A DNA stretch of 64,000 nt from Chelatococcus albus (GCF_030067675.1 NZ_JASJEV010000001.1:510309-574308), one strand, 5' to 3'. Numbered from the stretch's first letter, positions 36,318 through 45,724 are shown. The notes: generated by a model not told the origin, from the letters alone. Program-made: numbers and translations.

Positions 36318-38561
36318 TCAGGGATAGTAGGGCGTATATTCCGGCTGCTGGGCGCGCACCGCCCGCGCATCCGCCTTGTTGATCACGGCGCCGAGCACCC
36401 GCGCGCGCGCCGAGCCGAGGCTCTGCATGGCGCTGGCGACGGCACCGACGGGCGTCCTGCCCCATTCGGCGATGAGGACGATGGCGTCGAGCAGCGGGCT
36501 CACAGCTCGCGCATCCACGGTCGGAACGAGCGGCGGCAGATCGACAAGGATCGAATCGTAGGAGCCGCGCAGCTCCTCGAGCAGCAGCGTCATGCATTCG
36601 GAGCCCAGAAGGTCCGCTGAATGGGCGATTGGATCGGCGCAGACCACCGGCATGAAATGCAGGCCGGAAGCCGCGTCGACCACGATGAGATCGTGAGGCT
36701 TCACGCCGCGCAGCGCCTCGATCAGGCCGCCGCGCGCCTGCGGCGCCAGGGCGCGTGTCAGCGTGGCGTTGCGCACGTCCGCATCGACGAGAAGCACCTT
36801 GACTCCGCCCATCGCATAGAGCCGCGCCAGGTTGCTTGCCAGCGTGCTCTTGCCCTCGCCCGGGGAGGACGAAGTGATGCCGATGCATCGCAGGGCCTTC
36901 GTGTGGTTGGCAATGCTGATCGACGTCTTGACCCCACGCAGCGCATCGCTGAAGCGCGAGAAGGGAAAGGCTTCCACCTCGGTCAGGAACGACGTCGGCT
37001 GCGTGCGCACGAAGCGCCTGACGCCGGCGAGGAGAGGGCCGCCATTGCGCCAAGGCCGCCGTTCGTCGTCACCGCGCACGATGCGCGGCACGAGCCCCAG
37101 GCATTCCACGCCGACCTCGTTCCTGATCTGGTCCGCCGCCTGGACGCTGCGGTCGAGACCATGCCGGACGAGGGCGAGACCCACGCCACCCAGGGCGCCG
37201 ACCAGCGTCGCCAGAGCCATGACCAGCCCCGTGCGCGGATAGCTCTTGCCGAGCGGCTTCGTCGCCTCGGTGATGACCCTGGTATTGGCGATGGGGAAGG
37301 ACTGCCGCTGGGTGGACTCGGTGAATTGCTGCAGGAAGCTCTCGTAGATGCGGCGATAGGTCTGCGCGCTCGTCTCGAGTTCGGTAAGCTTGATCTGGGC
37401 CCGCCGGCTGGCGGCGGTCTCGCGCACGAGCCGCGCCAGTTCGGCATCGACGCTCTCCTCGCGCGCCTTGGCGATCTCGTAGTCGCTCTTGTAGGTCTCC
37501 CCGATGCGCTGCAGTTCCTGGGACATGGCCCGCTGGAAGTCCTGCATCTCGCTTCGCAGATTGGCCGCCGCCGGATGGTCGCGCCCGTAGCGCTTGGCGA
37601 GTTCCGCCTCGCGGGTCTCGGCGTCGAGGTAGCGCACCCTGAGCCCATTGATGACCTGGTTGCCGAGCACTTCGACGACGGCCGCATCGGGAAATCCGGA
37701 AGCGAGAATCTCCTCGATGCGGGTGAGCCGGGCCCGCGCATCGGCCGTTCTGGCGCGGGCGAGGACGAGCTGGCTGTTGAGCTCGGACAGGCGCTGATCG
37801 TCGAGGAGCCCGCGCGTGCCGACGTCGACGATGTTGTGCTCGGCCTTGAACTGCTGCACCGCGCGGGCCGCGAGCTGCATCTGGTCGCGCAGTTGGACCA
37901 GGCGCTCCTCGAGCCAGTCGCCACCGCGCCGCGCGGCCTCGGCCCGCGCCTCGAGCTGCTCGCGGATATAGGCATCGGTCGTGGCGTTCACGACGCGGGC
38001 CGCCTTCTCCGGGTCGGCCAACGTCATCGACACCTCGATGACATGGGACAGGCCGACGCGCCGGACATCGAGGCTGTACTCGAAGGCGGAGACCGCAAGC
38101 CGCGATCGCTCGTATTCGGTCGGCGGCTCGTCGTCGTCCGACCAGCCGATCCACGCCAGAAGCTGGCCCAGCCGCCCCTTCCGGCCCTGGAACTCCGGAT
38201 CGCTCTTGAGGTGCAGCGCATCGATCACACGCGTCACCACCGCCTCGGAACGGATGACGGCGATCTCGCTCTCGACCTGTGCGTTGTCGAGCGACAGGTC
38301 GACCTCACGGAGCTGCTCCCGGAACAACTGAGCCGAGCGCGGATCGATGAGCAGCTGCGCGCGCGCCGTGTACATGGGCACGCTTGTGCGAACGTAGAGC
38401 ACGGCGACCGCGAGCGCGGCGACGGTGCAGAGGACGATCGTGCCGAGGTAGCGCCGCACGAAGGCGGCGAGCTCCGCCGTGCTGAAGTGGGGCTGGTCCG
38501 ACCTCGCATCGGGGAAGCCCTGGTCTTCCCCCGCTCTCAGTCTCGTCGCGCGCTCTAGCAT
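36318..38561 (-). CDS. exoP: Polysaccharide co-polymerase / tyrosine autokinase (ExoP/Wzc)
   Basis: 747 residues. A Wzz domain begins with a membrane helix (YLGTIVLCTVAALAVAVLYV). A long periplasmic coiled-coil region with GNVR-type repeats follows to about residue 470, then a second membrane helix (GLVMALATLVGALGGVGLAL). The cytoplasmic BY-kinase has Walker A SSSPGEGKST (566-573 region), Walker A' VLLVDADV (589-596) and Walker B SILVDLPPL. The C-terminus carries only three Tyr (742, 745, 746), a short cluster compared with E. coli Wzc. It controls chain length and pairs with the ExoF-like export protein. The ATG at 38561 is chosen because family homology starts just inside it. It precedes the polymerase gene. 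Confidence 0.93.
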   Translation of the reverse strand: MLERATRLRAGEDQGFPDARSDQPHFSTAELAAFVRRYLGTIVLCTVAALAVAVLYVRTSVPMYTARAQLLIDPRSAQLFREQLREVDLSLDNAQVESEIAVIRSEAVVTRVIDALHLKSDPEFQGRKGRLGQLLAWIGWSDDDEPPTEYERSRLAVSAFEYSLDVRRVGLSHVIEVSMTLADPEKAARVVNATTDAYIREQLEARAEAARRGGDWLEERLVQLRDQMQLAARAVQQFKAEHNIVDVGTRGLLDDQRLSELNSQLVLARARTADARARLTRIEEILASGFPDAAVVEVLGNQVINGLRVRYLDAETREAELAKRYGRDHPAAANLRSEMQDFQRAMSQELQRIGETYKSDYEIAKAREESVDAELARLVRETAASRRAQIKLTELETSAQTYRRIYESFLQQFTESTQRQSFPIANTRVITEATKPLGKSYPRTGLVMALATLVGALGGVGLALVRHGLDRSVQAADQIRNEVGVECLGLVPRIVRGDDERRPWRNGGPLLAGVRRFVRTQPTSFLTEVEAFPFSRFSDALRGVKTSISIANHTKALRCIGITSSSPGEGKSTLASNLARLYAMGGVKVLLVDADVRNATLTRALAPQARGGLIEALRGVKPHDLIVVDAASGLHFMPVVCADPIAHSADLLGSECMTLLLEELRGSYDSILVDLPPLVPTVDARAVSPLLDAIVLIAEWGRTPVGAVASAMQSLGSARARVLGAVINKADARAVRAQQPEYTPYYP

Positions 38562-38758
38562 GCTCGAAGTCCCCGGAAGGAGGGTCGCTGGTGAGGCGCC
38601 TCGGCGGGCTTGCACCGGGGCGCGGCCCGTCGCGAGACCGGGAGCGGTCCGTCCGACGTGATCGGAAGGCGCCCGCAGGAGGATGAAATCAGAAACCGGT
38701 CCCGCGCCGCGCTCGCGCCACCTGCAGCGAGCGGTGCTCCGGACCGCGAGGCCCCATG

Positions 38759-39538
38759 TCAGCTGCCGTCGATGTCGGCGAAGATGTCGTTCGTCTTGTA
38801 GGCGACTTCGGTGCGGCTGCGCGCCTGGAGCTTCTTCATGATGTTGCGGACATGCACCTTGACCGTGCTTTCCCGCATGTTGAGCTCGTAGGCGATCCGC
38901 TTGTTCGCCTTGCCTTGCCGCAGCGCCTTGAGAACCGCCGCCTGGCGCGCCGTGAAACCGCCGCACGCCCCGTCGGGGGACGGCAGCGTTTCCTTGATGG
39001 ACCGCCGCCAGGACAACAGGCTGCTCGCCGGCACGTAGGTGCCGCCGGCCCTGACCAGATGCATCGCCTCAACGGCAACGTCGATCGTCACGCTCGTGGG
39101 GATGTAGCCCCGAGCCCCCTTCTCCAGCGCGGTCAGGATCTGCTCCGCATCCTCTACATCCGACAAGAGAATCGTCGGCACGGAGCTCGACAGTCGCGAA
39201 AGCGCCTCCACATCAGGATCGGCAGACCCGACCGTCCTTTTTCTGGTAACGCAGAGAACGACAATATCGACGGACTTCTTGTCGATTGCAGAATTTTGCC
39301 ACTCATCAACAGTCGAATAACTTAATACATGCATGTCACTTGCTGACGCTTCGAGCGATCTAGCAAGACATTCTCTTGACAATATCCGCTGGTCTATCAA
39401 TACGACAGTGAACTGCCGAGAATGGCATTTATCCAACACGACTTCCGTCGTATCATTTTCATTCACATCGACAGCGCCCTTTTGTCCAAAGGCGGCGGTG
39501 GCGGGACCGACATCCCGATGATTGTCCAAGTATGTCAT
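38759..39538 (-). CDS. LuxR-family regulator with degenerate receiver
   Basis: 259 residues. The C-terminal HTH is a clear LuxR/FixJ type (FTARQAAVLKALRQGKANKR, then STVKVHVRNIMKKL). The N-terminal half has the receiver pattern (FTVVLIDQRILSRECLARSL; VPTILLSDVEDAEQILTALE; GARGYIP). However, the phospho-acceptor position in SVDIVVLCVTRKR is Cys96 instead of Asp, and the conserved Lys before the last helix is replaced (GYIPTS). Phosphorylation control is therefore unlikely. The start at 39538 has AAAGGA eight bases upstream; ATG 39547 has none at proper distance. The 5' part of the gene is much more AT-rich than the HTH part. It lies 197 bp upstream of exoP in the same direction and probably regulates EPS genes. 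Confidence 0.88.
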   Translation of the reverse strand: MTYLDNHRDVGPATAAFGQKGAVDVNENDTTEVVLDKCHSRQFTVVLIDQRILSRECLARSLEASASDMHVLSYSTVDEWQNSAIDKKSVDIVVLCVTRKRTVGSADPDVEALSRLSSSVPTILLSDVEDAEQILTALEKGARGYIPTSVTIDVAVEAMHLVRAGGTYVPASSLLSWRRSIKETLPSPDGACGGFTARQAAVLKALRQGKANKRIAYELNMRESTVKVHVRNIMKKLQARSRTEVAYKTNDIFADIDGS

Positions 39539-40184
39539 GATCGCCATCCTTTATGGTTATCGAAACATTACTTTGTGATGATAGCAAGCATGCACAACCC
39601 ACTGTCCTTAGATCATCTGATGTAGCTTTTGCGGAAGAACCGCGATGGTCGGATTATGGACAGGCGCCGGGCCCGGAGCCGCCGGCGCGTCCCGCGGCGC
39701 GCTCGGCCGGCGCAAATTCTTTTGCCGGCATGGTTTTTCACCATGCGTCCCGTCCGAGCCGACGACTGCCCGCGCGCCGAGCCGCGCGATCACATGGCGG
39801 TGAGCGCCGCCGCCGGCGCCGGGCGGCGCCCGCCCGATCCGTGGCCGTCGCGGCCTATCCGGACACGCTTTCGCGCCCGGCAGGGCGTCCGCGGCAACAA
39901 CGTCGGACCCGCCGCGCCCTCCCTGGCGGCATCGATCGCCTGCCCGAGAGCCCCGGCGCATATCGATGGCCATGGGCCACCGGCAAGGGTTCAGGCAGCG
40001 GCGTGTGACGGATGAAGCGCCATCGACCGGAAGGCGGGTGCCCCCGGCCGAAGTCGACGCGCACTACGGCCTTTGCGGTCGTTTTCCCGCCTTTGCCCGA
40101 CGCCTAACCTGTCCTGGTGCGGACGGCCGCCTCTCCCCGCGCGGCCGGCCTGCACGCGGTACGGCGGGCCGAGGCGCGACCGCG
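39539..40184. promoter_or_regulatory. Divergent region upstream of the LuxR regulator
   Basis: 646 bp without a convincing gene. The first 110 bp (39539-39650) are AT-rich and directly upstream of the regulator gene, so its promoter is expected there. The rest is GC-rich with no recognisable content. Confidence 0.4.
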
Positions 40185-41132
40185 ATGCCGTGGAGCGACC
40201 ACATGTGGAATGCGCTCGCCACGTCCTGGAGGTCCGCGGTGGCGCTCCGGCCCGCACCGAGGGAAACGCAGGCCGTCTGGGGGGACGGCATCGTCGACCA
40301 GTCGCTCACCGACCTCTGGCGGCCCTGCGGCTGGACGGATGTCGGCGAGGATGAGTTGATCTTCTTCCTGCCCGCGCTCGCCCACTCCGACCTGCCGCGG
40401 GACGGCGGGTCCGCAGGCCCCGTGCGGCATCTGCGACGCGCGCTGGCCGCCCGGCTCCATTGGACGGCCTGCCGCCTTGCGCAGACCGATGCCCCCCGTG
40501 CGCCCGCGACGATTGAGGCCCTCGAGGCCATCGGGGCGAGCGGAGCCGTGACGATGCTCGACCCGGCTGGTGCCTGGGAGGAATGCCGGGCCGCCTTCCT
40601 CGCCCTCTACGGCCCCTGCCGCCGGGAGGACCTGATCGCTCCTCGCAGGGCGAGGATGACGGCCAGGGGGCGCGTGCTCGCACTGGCTTGGCAGGACGAG
40701 GAGTGGAGGCGCGAACTCGCTGTTCTGCGCGCCTTGAACGCGCTTCTCGAGCACGCGACGCGCCTGTCCGGGATGCACGGGCCAGACGAAGAGCGGCCAT
40801 GTCCCGACGTCGCGCTGTCCGAAGCGCTGACGGCCGCCATCCATGCAAGCTTCAATGTCGCCTACGTCTGCCGGCAGTACGCCTGCCTGCAGGAGCTGTT
40901 CACGGCGGGCGCCTGGCTCTGCCTTCTCGTCCGGGGCCGGTCGGCGCTCCTGCCGCCGCAAGTCGCCGCGCCCCTCCTCGACATCCTCACCGGGCCGCGC
41001 GACGCCTGCCGGGAGACGATCGACGCGGCATCCGCGGCTGCGGCCGGAGGCTCGGCCGGCCTGCTGAGCCGGGCCCGGCACGTTTGCGCGCGCGGCGTTC
41101 CCGCCCTCGTGCACCCACGCCGCCTGGCCTGA
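40185..41132 (+). CDS. Hypothetical protein, unrecognised
   Basis: 315 residues beginning PWSDHMWNALATSWRSAVAL. I do not recognise a family. The protein is Trp- and Leu-containing, mostly helical by composition (for example RHLRRALAARLHWTACRLAQ and ELAVLRALNALLEHATRL), lacks a signal peptide, and has no clear membrane span or metal motif. The frame stays open upstream to 39966, but residues before the chosen ATG are Arg/Pro/Gly-rich like non-coding GC-rich DNA. An antisense frame over the same stretch looks like a shadow because of its composition. It converges on the Rieske gene with a 79-bp gap. Being a true gene is supported by the aromatic-rich, low-Arg composition only. Confidence 0.55.
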   Translation: MPWSDHMWNALATSWRSAVALRPAPRETQAVWGDGIVDQSLTDLWRPCGWTDVGEDELIFFLPALAHSDLPRDGGSAGPVRHLRRALAARLHWTACRLAQTDAPRAPATIEALEAIGASGAVTMLDPAGAWEECRAAFLALYGPCRREDLIAPRRARMTARGRVLALAWQDEEWRRELAVLRALNALLEHATRLSGMHGPDEERPCPDVALSEALTAAIHASFNVAYVCRQYACLQELFTAGAWLCLLVRGRSALLPPQVAAPLLDILTGPRDACRETIDAASAAAAGGSAGLLSRARHVCARGVPALVHPRRLA

Positions 41133-41211
41133 GGACCGAAGCAGAGACCCATGTGCTTACGCCAGCGCTGCCTGTCCGGCGCTCCGCTGCAAGGCGCTCA
41201 TTCGTCCCACC

Positions 41212-41773
41212 TCACCCGATGACGACGCGCCGATCATCCAGGAAGGTATAGGGCGGCACGACGAGGTTGCGCGGCGCCGGACCACGGCGCACCCGCCCCC
41301 GATGCATCGTAGAGCGATCCGTGGCAGGGGCAGAACCAGCCCTCGTATTCACCCCGTGGATCACCGGATTTCTGCCCGAGGGGAATGCAGCCGAGATGCG
41401 TGCAGACCCCGACCATGATCAACCACTCCGGCCGCTGCACCCGCTGCGCGTCCGGCTCCGGGTCGAGCAGCCCGGGACTGTCGTCGTCCGCCCGCGCCCG
41501 CTTGATCTCCTCGGGGGTGCGGCGGGCGACGAAGACCGGCCGCCCGCGCCACCGTACCGTGATGCGCTGCCCCGGCTCGATCGGCGCGAGGTCGATTTCG
41601 GTGGTGGAGAAGCTGATGACATCAGCCGACGGGTTCATGTTCGCGATAAAGGGCCAGAGGGCAAAGCCCGTGCCCACGACCGCCATCGTCCCCGTAGCGA
41701 GAAACAGGAAGTCGCGACGTGTCTCCTCGCCCGTGCCCGTTTCGGAAGGGCTGGTTGCGCTCTCGACCGTCAT
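41212..41773 (-). CDS. petA: Rieske iron-sulfur protein with a C-terminal frameshift
   Basis: The gene encodes a ubiquinol-cytochrome c reductase-type Rieske protein. A twin-arginine motif ([11 protein letters not shown]) precedes one membrane anchor (residues about 18-45). The [2Fe-2S] ligands are all present in VCTHLGCIP and [10 protein letters not shown]. After YDASG the frame leaves the family pattern and stops at 41234. Removing one base from the C5 run at 41296-41300 (plus strand) restores the textbook ending [20 protein letters not shown] and DDRRVVIG, with stop at 41212-41214. So either the sequence has an extra base or the gene is recently mutated. It is last in the coxMNOP-like operon; cytochrome b and c1 genes are not in the window. 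Confidence 0.88.
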
Positions 41774-41956
41774 GGCTCCAACTCCTGCGGCCGATGCTCA
41801 TCATCGCGCGGCTGCCCGACGTGCCGCCCGCCTGCCGACGGCAGTCGCCGTCGCGGCGAGCCGGCCCCGCGGATCAGGGCCGCGTTCCGCGACGCCTCGC
41901 CCCGGTCCGCCCCTCTCGAACCGGGGCGAGCAATGACTTCATCATAATAGACCAGC

Positions 41957-42292
41957 TCACTGGCCGGCGGCGAAAAACGTCACCCGCGTGAGCAGCGTAT
42001 AGTCGGCCTCGAACACCATGATGCCGACAAAGACGAGCACCAGCGTCGGCGGCAGCAGGATCGCGTAGATCAGGGCCAGCCGCTCCCACGCCATGTGCAT
42101 GAAGACGGCGACGATGAGCCCGGCCTTCAGCATCATGAAGAGGAGGATGAGGGACCACCTCAGGTAGCCGTGGAGGCCGAAATAGTCGACGAGGTAGGAG
42201 AACGTGCTGAGGATGAAGAGCCACCCCCAGACCACGAGGTAGAGCTTGATCGGGTGCTGCTGCCCGTGGGCATAGGTCCTTGCCTGCGACAT
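41957..42292 (-). CDS. Cytochrome c oxidase subunit IV family protein
   Basis: 111 residues with three hydrophobic helices (LYLVVWGWLFILSTFSYLV; WSLILLFMMLKAGLIVAVFM; LALIYAILLPPTLVLVFVGI). The helix-2 motif LKAGLIVAVFMHMAWE is the hallmark of the prokaryotic subunit IV/CyoD-CtaF family, which aids assembly and stability of the CuB site. It lies 11 bp downstream of the second subunit III gene and 183 bp before the Rieske gene, all on the minus strand, so it belongs to the oxidase operon. Confidence 0.88.
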   Translation of the reverse strand: MSQARTYAHGQQHPIKLYLVVWGWLFILSTFSYLVDYFGLHGYLRWSLILLFMMLKAGLIVAVFMHMAWERLALIYAILLPPTLVLVFVGIMVFEADYTLLTRVTFFAAGQ

Positions 42293-42303
42293 GGGCTCCC
42301 TCC

Positions 42304-43011
42304 TCACCAGAGGTAGAACAGGGCGAAGATGAACACCCAGACGAGATCGACGAAGTGCCAGTAGAGGCCCATGATCTCGACGATCTCGTAGTTGCCCTTG
42401 CGGCTGGTGAAGAACCCTCGCCTCTCGCGATCGAAATCCCCCCTGAGCACCTTGCGCGCGATGATGGCGAGGAAGATGACGCCGATGCTCACGTGCGTGC
42501 CGTGGAAGCCGGTGATGAGGAAGAAGCTCGAGCCGAACTGGGGGGCGCCCCAGGGATTGCCCCAAGGCCGCACGCCTTCGACGATCAGCTTCGTCCATTC
42601 GAAGGCCTGCATACCGACGAAGGTCGCGCCGAGGGCCGCAGTGAGGAGCATCAGCACGGCGGTCTTCACGCGGTCGCGGCGATAGCCGAAGTTGACGGCC
42701 ATGGCCATCGTGCCGCTGCTGCTGATGAGGATGAAGGTCATGATGGCGATGAGGATGAGCGGCATCTTCCTGTCGCCGATCGTCAGGGCGAAGACCTCGC
42801 TGGGATTGGGCCACGGCACGATCGTCGACATGCGCACCGTCATGTAGGAGAGCAGGAAGAGGCCGAAGATGAAGGTGTCGCTCAGGAGGAAGATCCACAT
42901 CATGGCCTTCCCCCAGGAGACGTTCTTGAACGCCCGCTGATCCCCCGACCAGTCGGCGACGATGCCGCGCCAGCCGGAGGGACGGACGATCGCTTCTTGC
43001 ACCTTGTTCAT
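42304..43011 (-). CDS. coxP: Cytochrome c oxidase subunit III (second paralogue, CoxP-like)
   Basis: 235 residues, seven-helix subunit III of heme-copper oxidases. Seen are KAMMWIFLLSDTFIFGLFLL, GMQAFEWTKLIVEG, SSFFLITGFHGTHVSIGVIF (the FHG/HV motif) and the C-terminal YWHFVDLVWVFIFALFYLW, each typical for the family. It follows another subunit III gene (43097-43762) by 85 bp. In Bradyrhizobium coxMNOP, both CoxO and CoxP are subunit III homologues, and the same order is found here. The start could lie a few codons upstream at an in-frame ATG; the ATG at 43011 has AAGG close to it and GGGG farther back. Confidence 0.88.
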   Translation of the reverse strand: MNKVQEAIVRPSGWRGIVADWSGDQRAFKNVSWGKAMMWIFLLSDTFIFGLFLLSYMTVRMSTIVPWPNPSEVFALTIGDRKMPLILIAIMTFILISSSGTMAMAVNFGYRRDRVKTAVLMLLTAALGATFVGMQAFEWTKLIVEGVRPWGNPWGAPQFGSSFFLITGFHGTHVSIGVIFLAIIARKVLRGDFDRERRGFFTSRKGNYEIVEIMGLYWHFVDLVWVFIFALFYLW

Positions 43012-43096
43012 CGCCTTGTTCCCCGTCTGCCCGCCTCTCTCCACCATTCGCCCCCGGGGCGCCGGGCCGGGGGGCGCGGGAGCGGCGGCAAATGGT

Positions 43097-43762
43097 TCAG
43101 GTCGCGAGCAGCAACGCGAACAGAACGAGCCAGACCCCGAGCAGGAAGTGCCAGTAGGTGGCGCAGAGCTCCACGCTGAGCAGCACCTCCTCCGCGCGCC
43201 CCCCGCGCCAGGCCTTCGCCGTTGTCCGGCCGAGGGCGACAAGGCCGCCTGCGAGATGCAGGCCGTGCACCCCGGTGATCAGGTAGAAGAAGGCGTTCGC
43301 CGGATTGCTCGCGAGGAAGTAGCCCCCCGCCGCAAGCTGCTGCCAGGCCCAGAGCTGCCCCGCCAGGAACAGGAGGGCCGAGGCGCCTCCCGCCAGAAGG
43401 CCGGTCTTGACCGCCCCGATGTCTCCTCCCGCCGCCGCGGCCCGCGCCCGGTGCAGGGCGTAGCTGCTCACGACCAGCACGCCCGTGTTGAGCCACAGCA
43501 CCCGCGGATCCGGGAGAGGCCGCCAGTCCCCCATGTGCATGCGCATGAGATAGGCGCTGGTGAAGAGGGCGAAGAGGATGCCGACCACGGCGAGAAACAC
43601 GACCAGGCCGACCTTGGCGGCCGGCAGGGCCGGTTCGGCCTGACCCGGCAGATGGGCCACCGGGCCCTCCTCCAGCCAGGGCTTGGCCGTGAGCCGCTGC
43701 TGGGACAGCCACCAGGCCACGACGATCGCGATCACGGCCAGGAAAAGGACTGTGGCACTCAC
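43097..43762 (-). CDS. coxO: Cytochrome c oxidase subunit III (first paralogue, CoxO-like)
   Basis: 221 residues beginning at a GTG with AAGGGGA about nine bases upstream. An N-terminal helix (TVLFLAVIAIVVAWWLS) is followed by a subunit III core with AFFYLITGVHGLHLAGGLVAL and the terminal CATYWHFLLGVWLVLFALLL. The extra N-terminal helix and short loops distinguish it from the downstream paralogue. It sits between subunit I and CoxP. Subunit III stabilises the binuclear site of subunit I. Two diverged subunit III genes in one operon match the coxMNOP arrangement. Confidence 0.85.
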   Translation of the reverse strand: MSATVLFLAVIAIVVAWWLSQQRLTAKPWLEEGPVAHLPGQAEPALPAAKVGLVVFLAVVGILFALFTSAYLMRMHMGDWRPLPDPRVLWLNTGVLVVSSYALHRARAAAAGGDIGAVKTGLLAGGASALLFLAGQLWAWQQLAAGGYFLASNPANAFFYLITGVHGLHLAGGLVALGRTTAKAWRGGRAEEVLLSVELCATYWHFLLGVWLVLFALLLAT

Positions 43763-43855
43763 GACCGAGATCCCCTTCAGCTCACCTCGTCGCCTGACGC
43801 CGGACCGGTTCTCCCCGCGGAAATTGCCTCGGCTCGGCGCGCCGGGCGCGCCCCG

Positions 43856-45637
43856 TCAGGCCGGAGCGCCCTCGCGCGCGCCCGCTCGTGCGACCACGGG
43901 CTGGTTCTGCGGCACGAAATCCTCTTCGGCCCCCGGCACGCTGTAGTCGTAGGCCCAGCGATAGACGACCGGCAGCTCCTTGCCCCAGTTGCCGTGCGCA
44001 GGCGGTGTTTCCGGCGTCTGCCATTCAAGCGTCGTCGCCTTCCAGGGATTGCCGCCGGCCTCCTTGCCCCGGACCAGGCTCCACGCGAGGTTGAACAGGA
44101 AGACGAGCTGCGCCGCGCCGACAATCAGCGCCACGATCGTGATGAAGGCGTTGAGCGTCCCGACCGAAGGCGTGTTGAAGGCCGCCTCGCCGAGTTCGTG
44201 GTAGCGCCGCGGCACACCGACGAGACCGAGATAGTGCATGGGGAAGAAGATGGCGTAGGCCCCGAGGAACGTGATCCAGAAATGCAGCTGGCCCAGGGCC
44301 TCGTTCAGCATCCGCCCGGTAACCTTCGGATACCAGTGGTAGATGGCCCCGAAGATCACGAGAATGGGAGCAACCCCCATCACCATGTGGAAATGCGCGA
44401 CGACGAACATCGTGTCGGACAGGGGCACGTCCACGACCGCATTGCCAAGGAACAGCCCCGTGAGGCCGCCGCTGATGAAGGTCACGATGAAGCCGAGGGC
44501 AAACAGCATGGGCACGGTCAGATGGATGTCACCGAGCCACAGGGTAAGCACCCAGTTGTAGACCTTGATCGCCGTCGGAATGGCGATGATGAGCGTCGTG
44601 GTCGCGAAGAAGAACCCGAAATACGGGTTCATGCCGCTGACGTACATGTGGTGGGCCCACACCACGAAGCTGAGGGCGCCGATGGCCACGATCGCCCACA
44701 CCATCATCCGGTAGCCGAAGATGTTGCGCCGTGCGTGCGTGCTGATGAGGTCGGAGACGATGCCGAAGGCCGGCAGGGCGACGATGTAGACCTCCGGATG
44801 GCCGAAGAACCAGAACAGGTGCTGGAACAGGATCGGGCTGCCGCCGCCATACTGCAGCTGCTGCCCCATCTCGACGAGGGCCGGCATGAAGAAGCTCGTG
44901 CCCAGCACCCGGTCGAACAGCATCATGACGGCCCCGACGAACAGCGCCGGGAAGGCCAGCAGCGCCATGACGCTCGCCGTGAAGATGCCCCACACCGTCA
45001 AGGGCATGCGCATCAGCGTCATGCCGCGGGTGCGTGCCTGGAGCACCGTCACGACGTAGTTCAGGCCGCCCATGGTGAAGCCGACGATGAAGATGATCAG
45101 GGAGGCGAGCATCAGGATGATGCCCCAGTCGCGCCCCGGTGTGCCCGAGAGAATGGCCTGCGGCGGATAGAGGGTCCAACCGGCGCCCGTCGCTCCGCCC
45201 GGCACGAAGAAGCTCGCGACGAGGACGAGCACGGCGAGGAGATAGACCCAGTAGCTCAGCATGTTCACGTAGGGGAACACCATGTCCCGGGCCCCGACCA
45301 TCAGCGGGATGAGATAGTTGCCGAAACCTCCCAGCAGGATGGCGGTGAGCAGGTAGATCACCATGATCATGCCGTGCATCGTTATGAACTGATAATAAGC
45401 ATTCGCATCAATGAATGAAAAGACACTCGGAAAACCGAGCTGCAATCGCATCAGCCACGACAATACGAGAGCAACGAGCCCGATCGACAGCGCCGTGAGC
45501 GAGTACTGTATGGATATGACCTTGGCGTCTTGGCAAAAGACGTACCTCGTCACCCAGCTCTTCGGGTGATAGAGCTCCATATCCTCGACTTCGGCGGGCG
45601 GAACGGCCCCGACTGCGCCAAGCGTGCCGTCGACCAT
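43856..45637 (-). CDS. coxN: Cytochrome c oxidase subunit I (CoxN-like)
   Basis: 593 residues with twelve or more membrane helices. The heme a ligand His is in FITMHGMIMVIY. The helix VI motif FFGHPEVYIVALPAFG contains the CuB His, the cross-linked Tyr and the A-type Glu. CuB ligands are WAHHMYVSG, and the heme ligands near the end are VVAHFHMVMG. It catalyses oxygen reduction at the heme-CuB centre and pumps protons through the D and K channels; the EV motif indicates an A1-type enzyme. The ATG at 45637 has GGAAGGAG seven bases upstream. It lies 87 bp downstream of subunit II. Confidence 0.95.
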   Translation of the reverse strand: MVDGTLGAVGAVPPAEVEDMELYHPKSWVTRYVFCQDAKVISIQYSLTALSIGLVALVLSWLMRLQLGFPSVFSFIDANAYYQFITMHGMIMVIYLLTAILLGGFGNYLIPLMVGARDMVFPYVNMLSYWVYLLAVLVLVASFFVPGGATGAGWTLYPPQAILSGTPGRDWGIILMLASLIIFIVGFTMGGLNYVVTVLQARTRGMTLMRMPLTVWGIFTASVMALLAFPALFVGAVMMLFDRVLGTSFFMPALVEMGQQLQYGGGSPILFQHLFWFFGHPEVYIVALPAFGIVSDLISTHARRNIFGYRMMVWAIVAIGALSFVVWAHHMYVSGMNPYFGFFFATTTLIIAIPTAIKVYNWVLTLWLGDIHLTVPMLFALGFIVTFISGGLTGLFLGNAVVDVPLSDTMFVVAHFHMVMGVAPILVIFGAIYHWYPKVTGRMLNEALGQLHFWITFLGAYAIFFPMHYLGLVGVPRRYHELGEAAFNTPSVGTLNAFITIVALIVGAAQLVFLFNLAWSLVRGKEAGGNPWKATTLEWQTPETPPAHGNWGKELPVVYRWAYDYSVPGAEEDFVPQNQPVVARAGAREGAPA

Positions 45638-45724
45638 CGGAATCTCCTTCCCGCGCTTGTCCCGGACGGCTGCATGCGCGCGTGCCGGTGTGCGGATCAA
45701 TTTCTCCCGAGGTTCTCCAACAAT

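Noticed and set aside
40104-41114. Minus-strand frame of about 336 codons opposite the hypothetical gene at 40185
   Set aside because: Its composition is Arg/Gly/Pro-rich and domain-free, whereas the plus-strand product is aromatic-rich and protein-like.
42962-45418. Plus-strand frame of 818 codons antisense to coxO and coxN
   Set aside because: Extremely rich in Asp, His, Arg and Glu, without hydrophobic core patterns, and opposite well-defined oxidase subunits.
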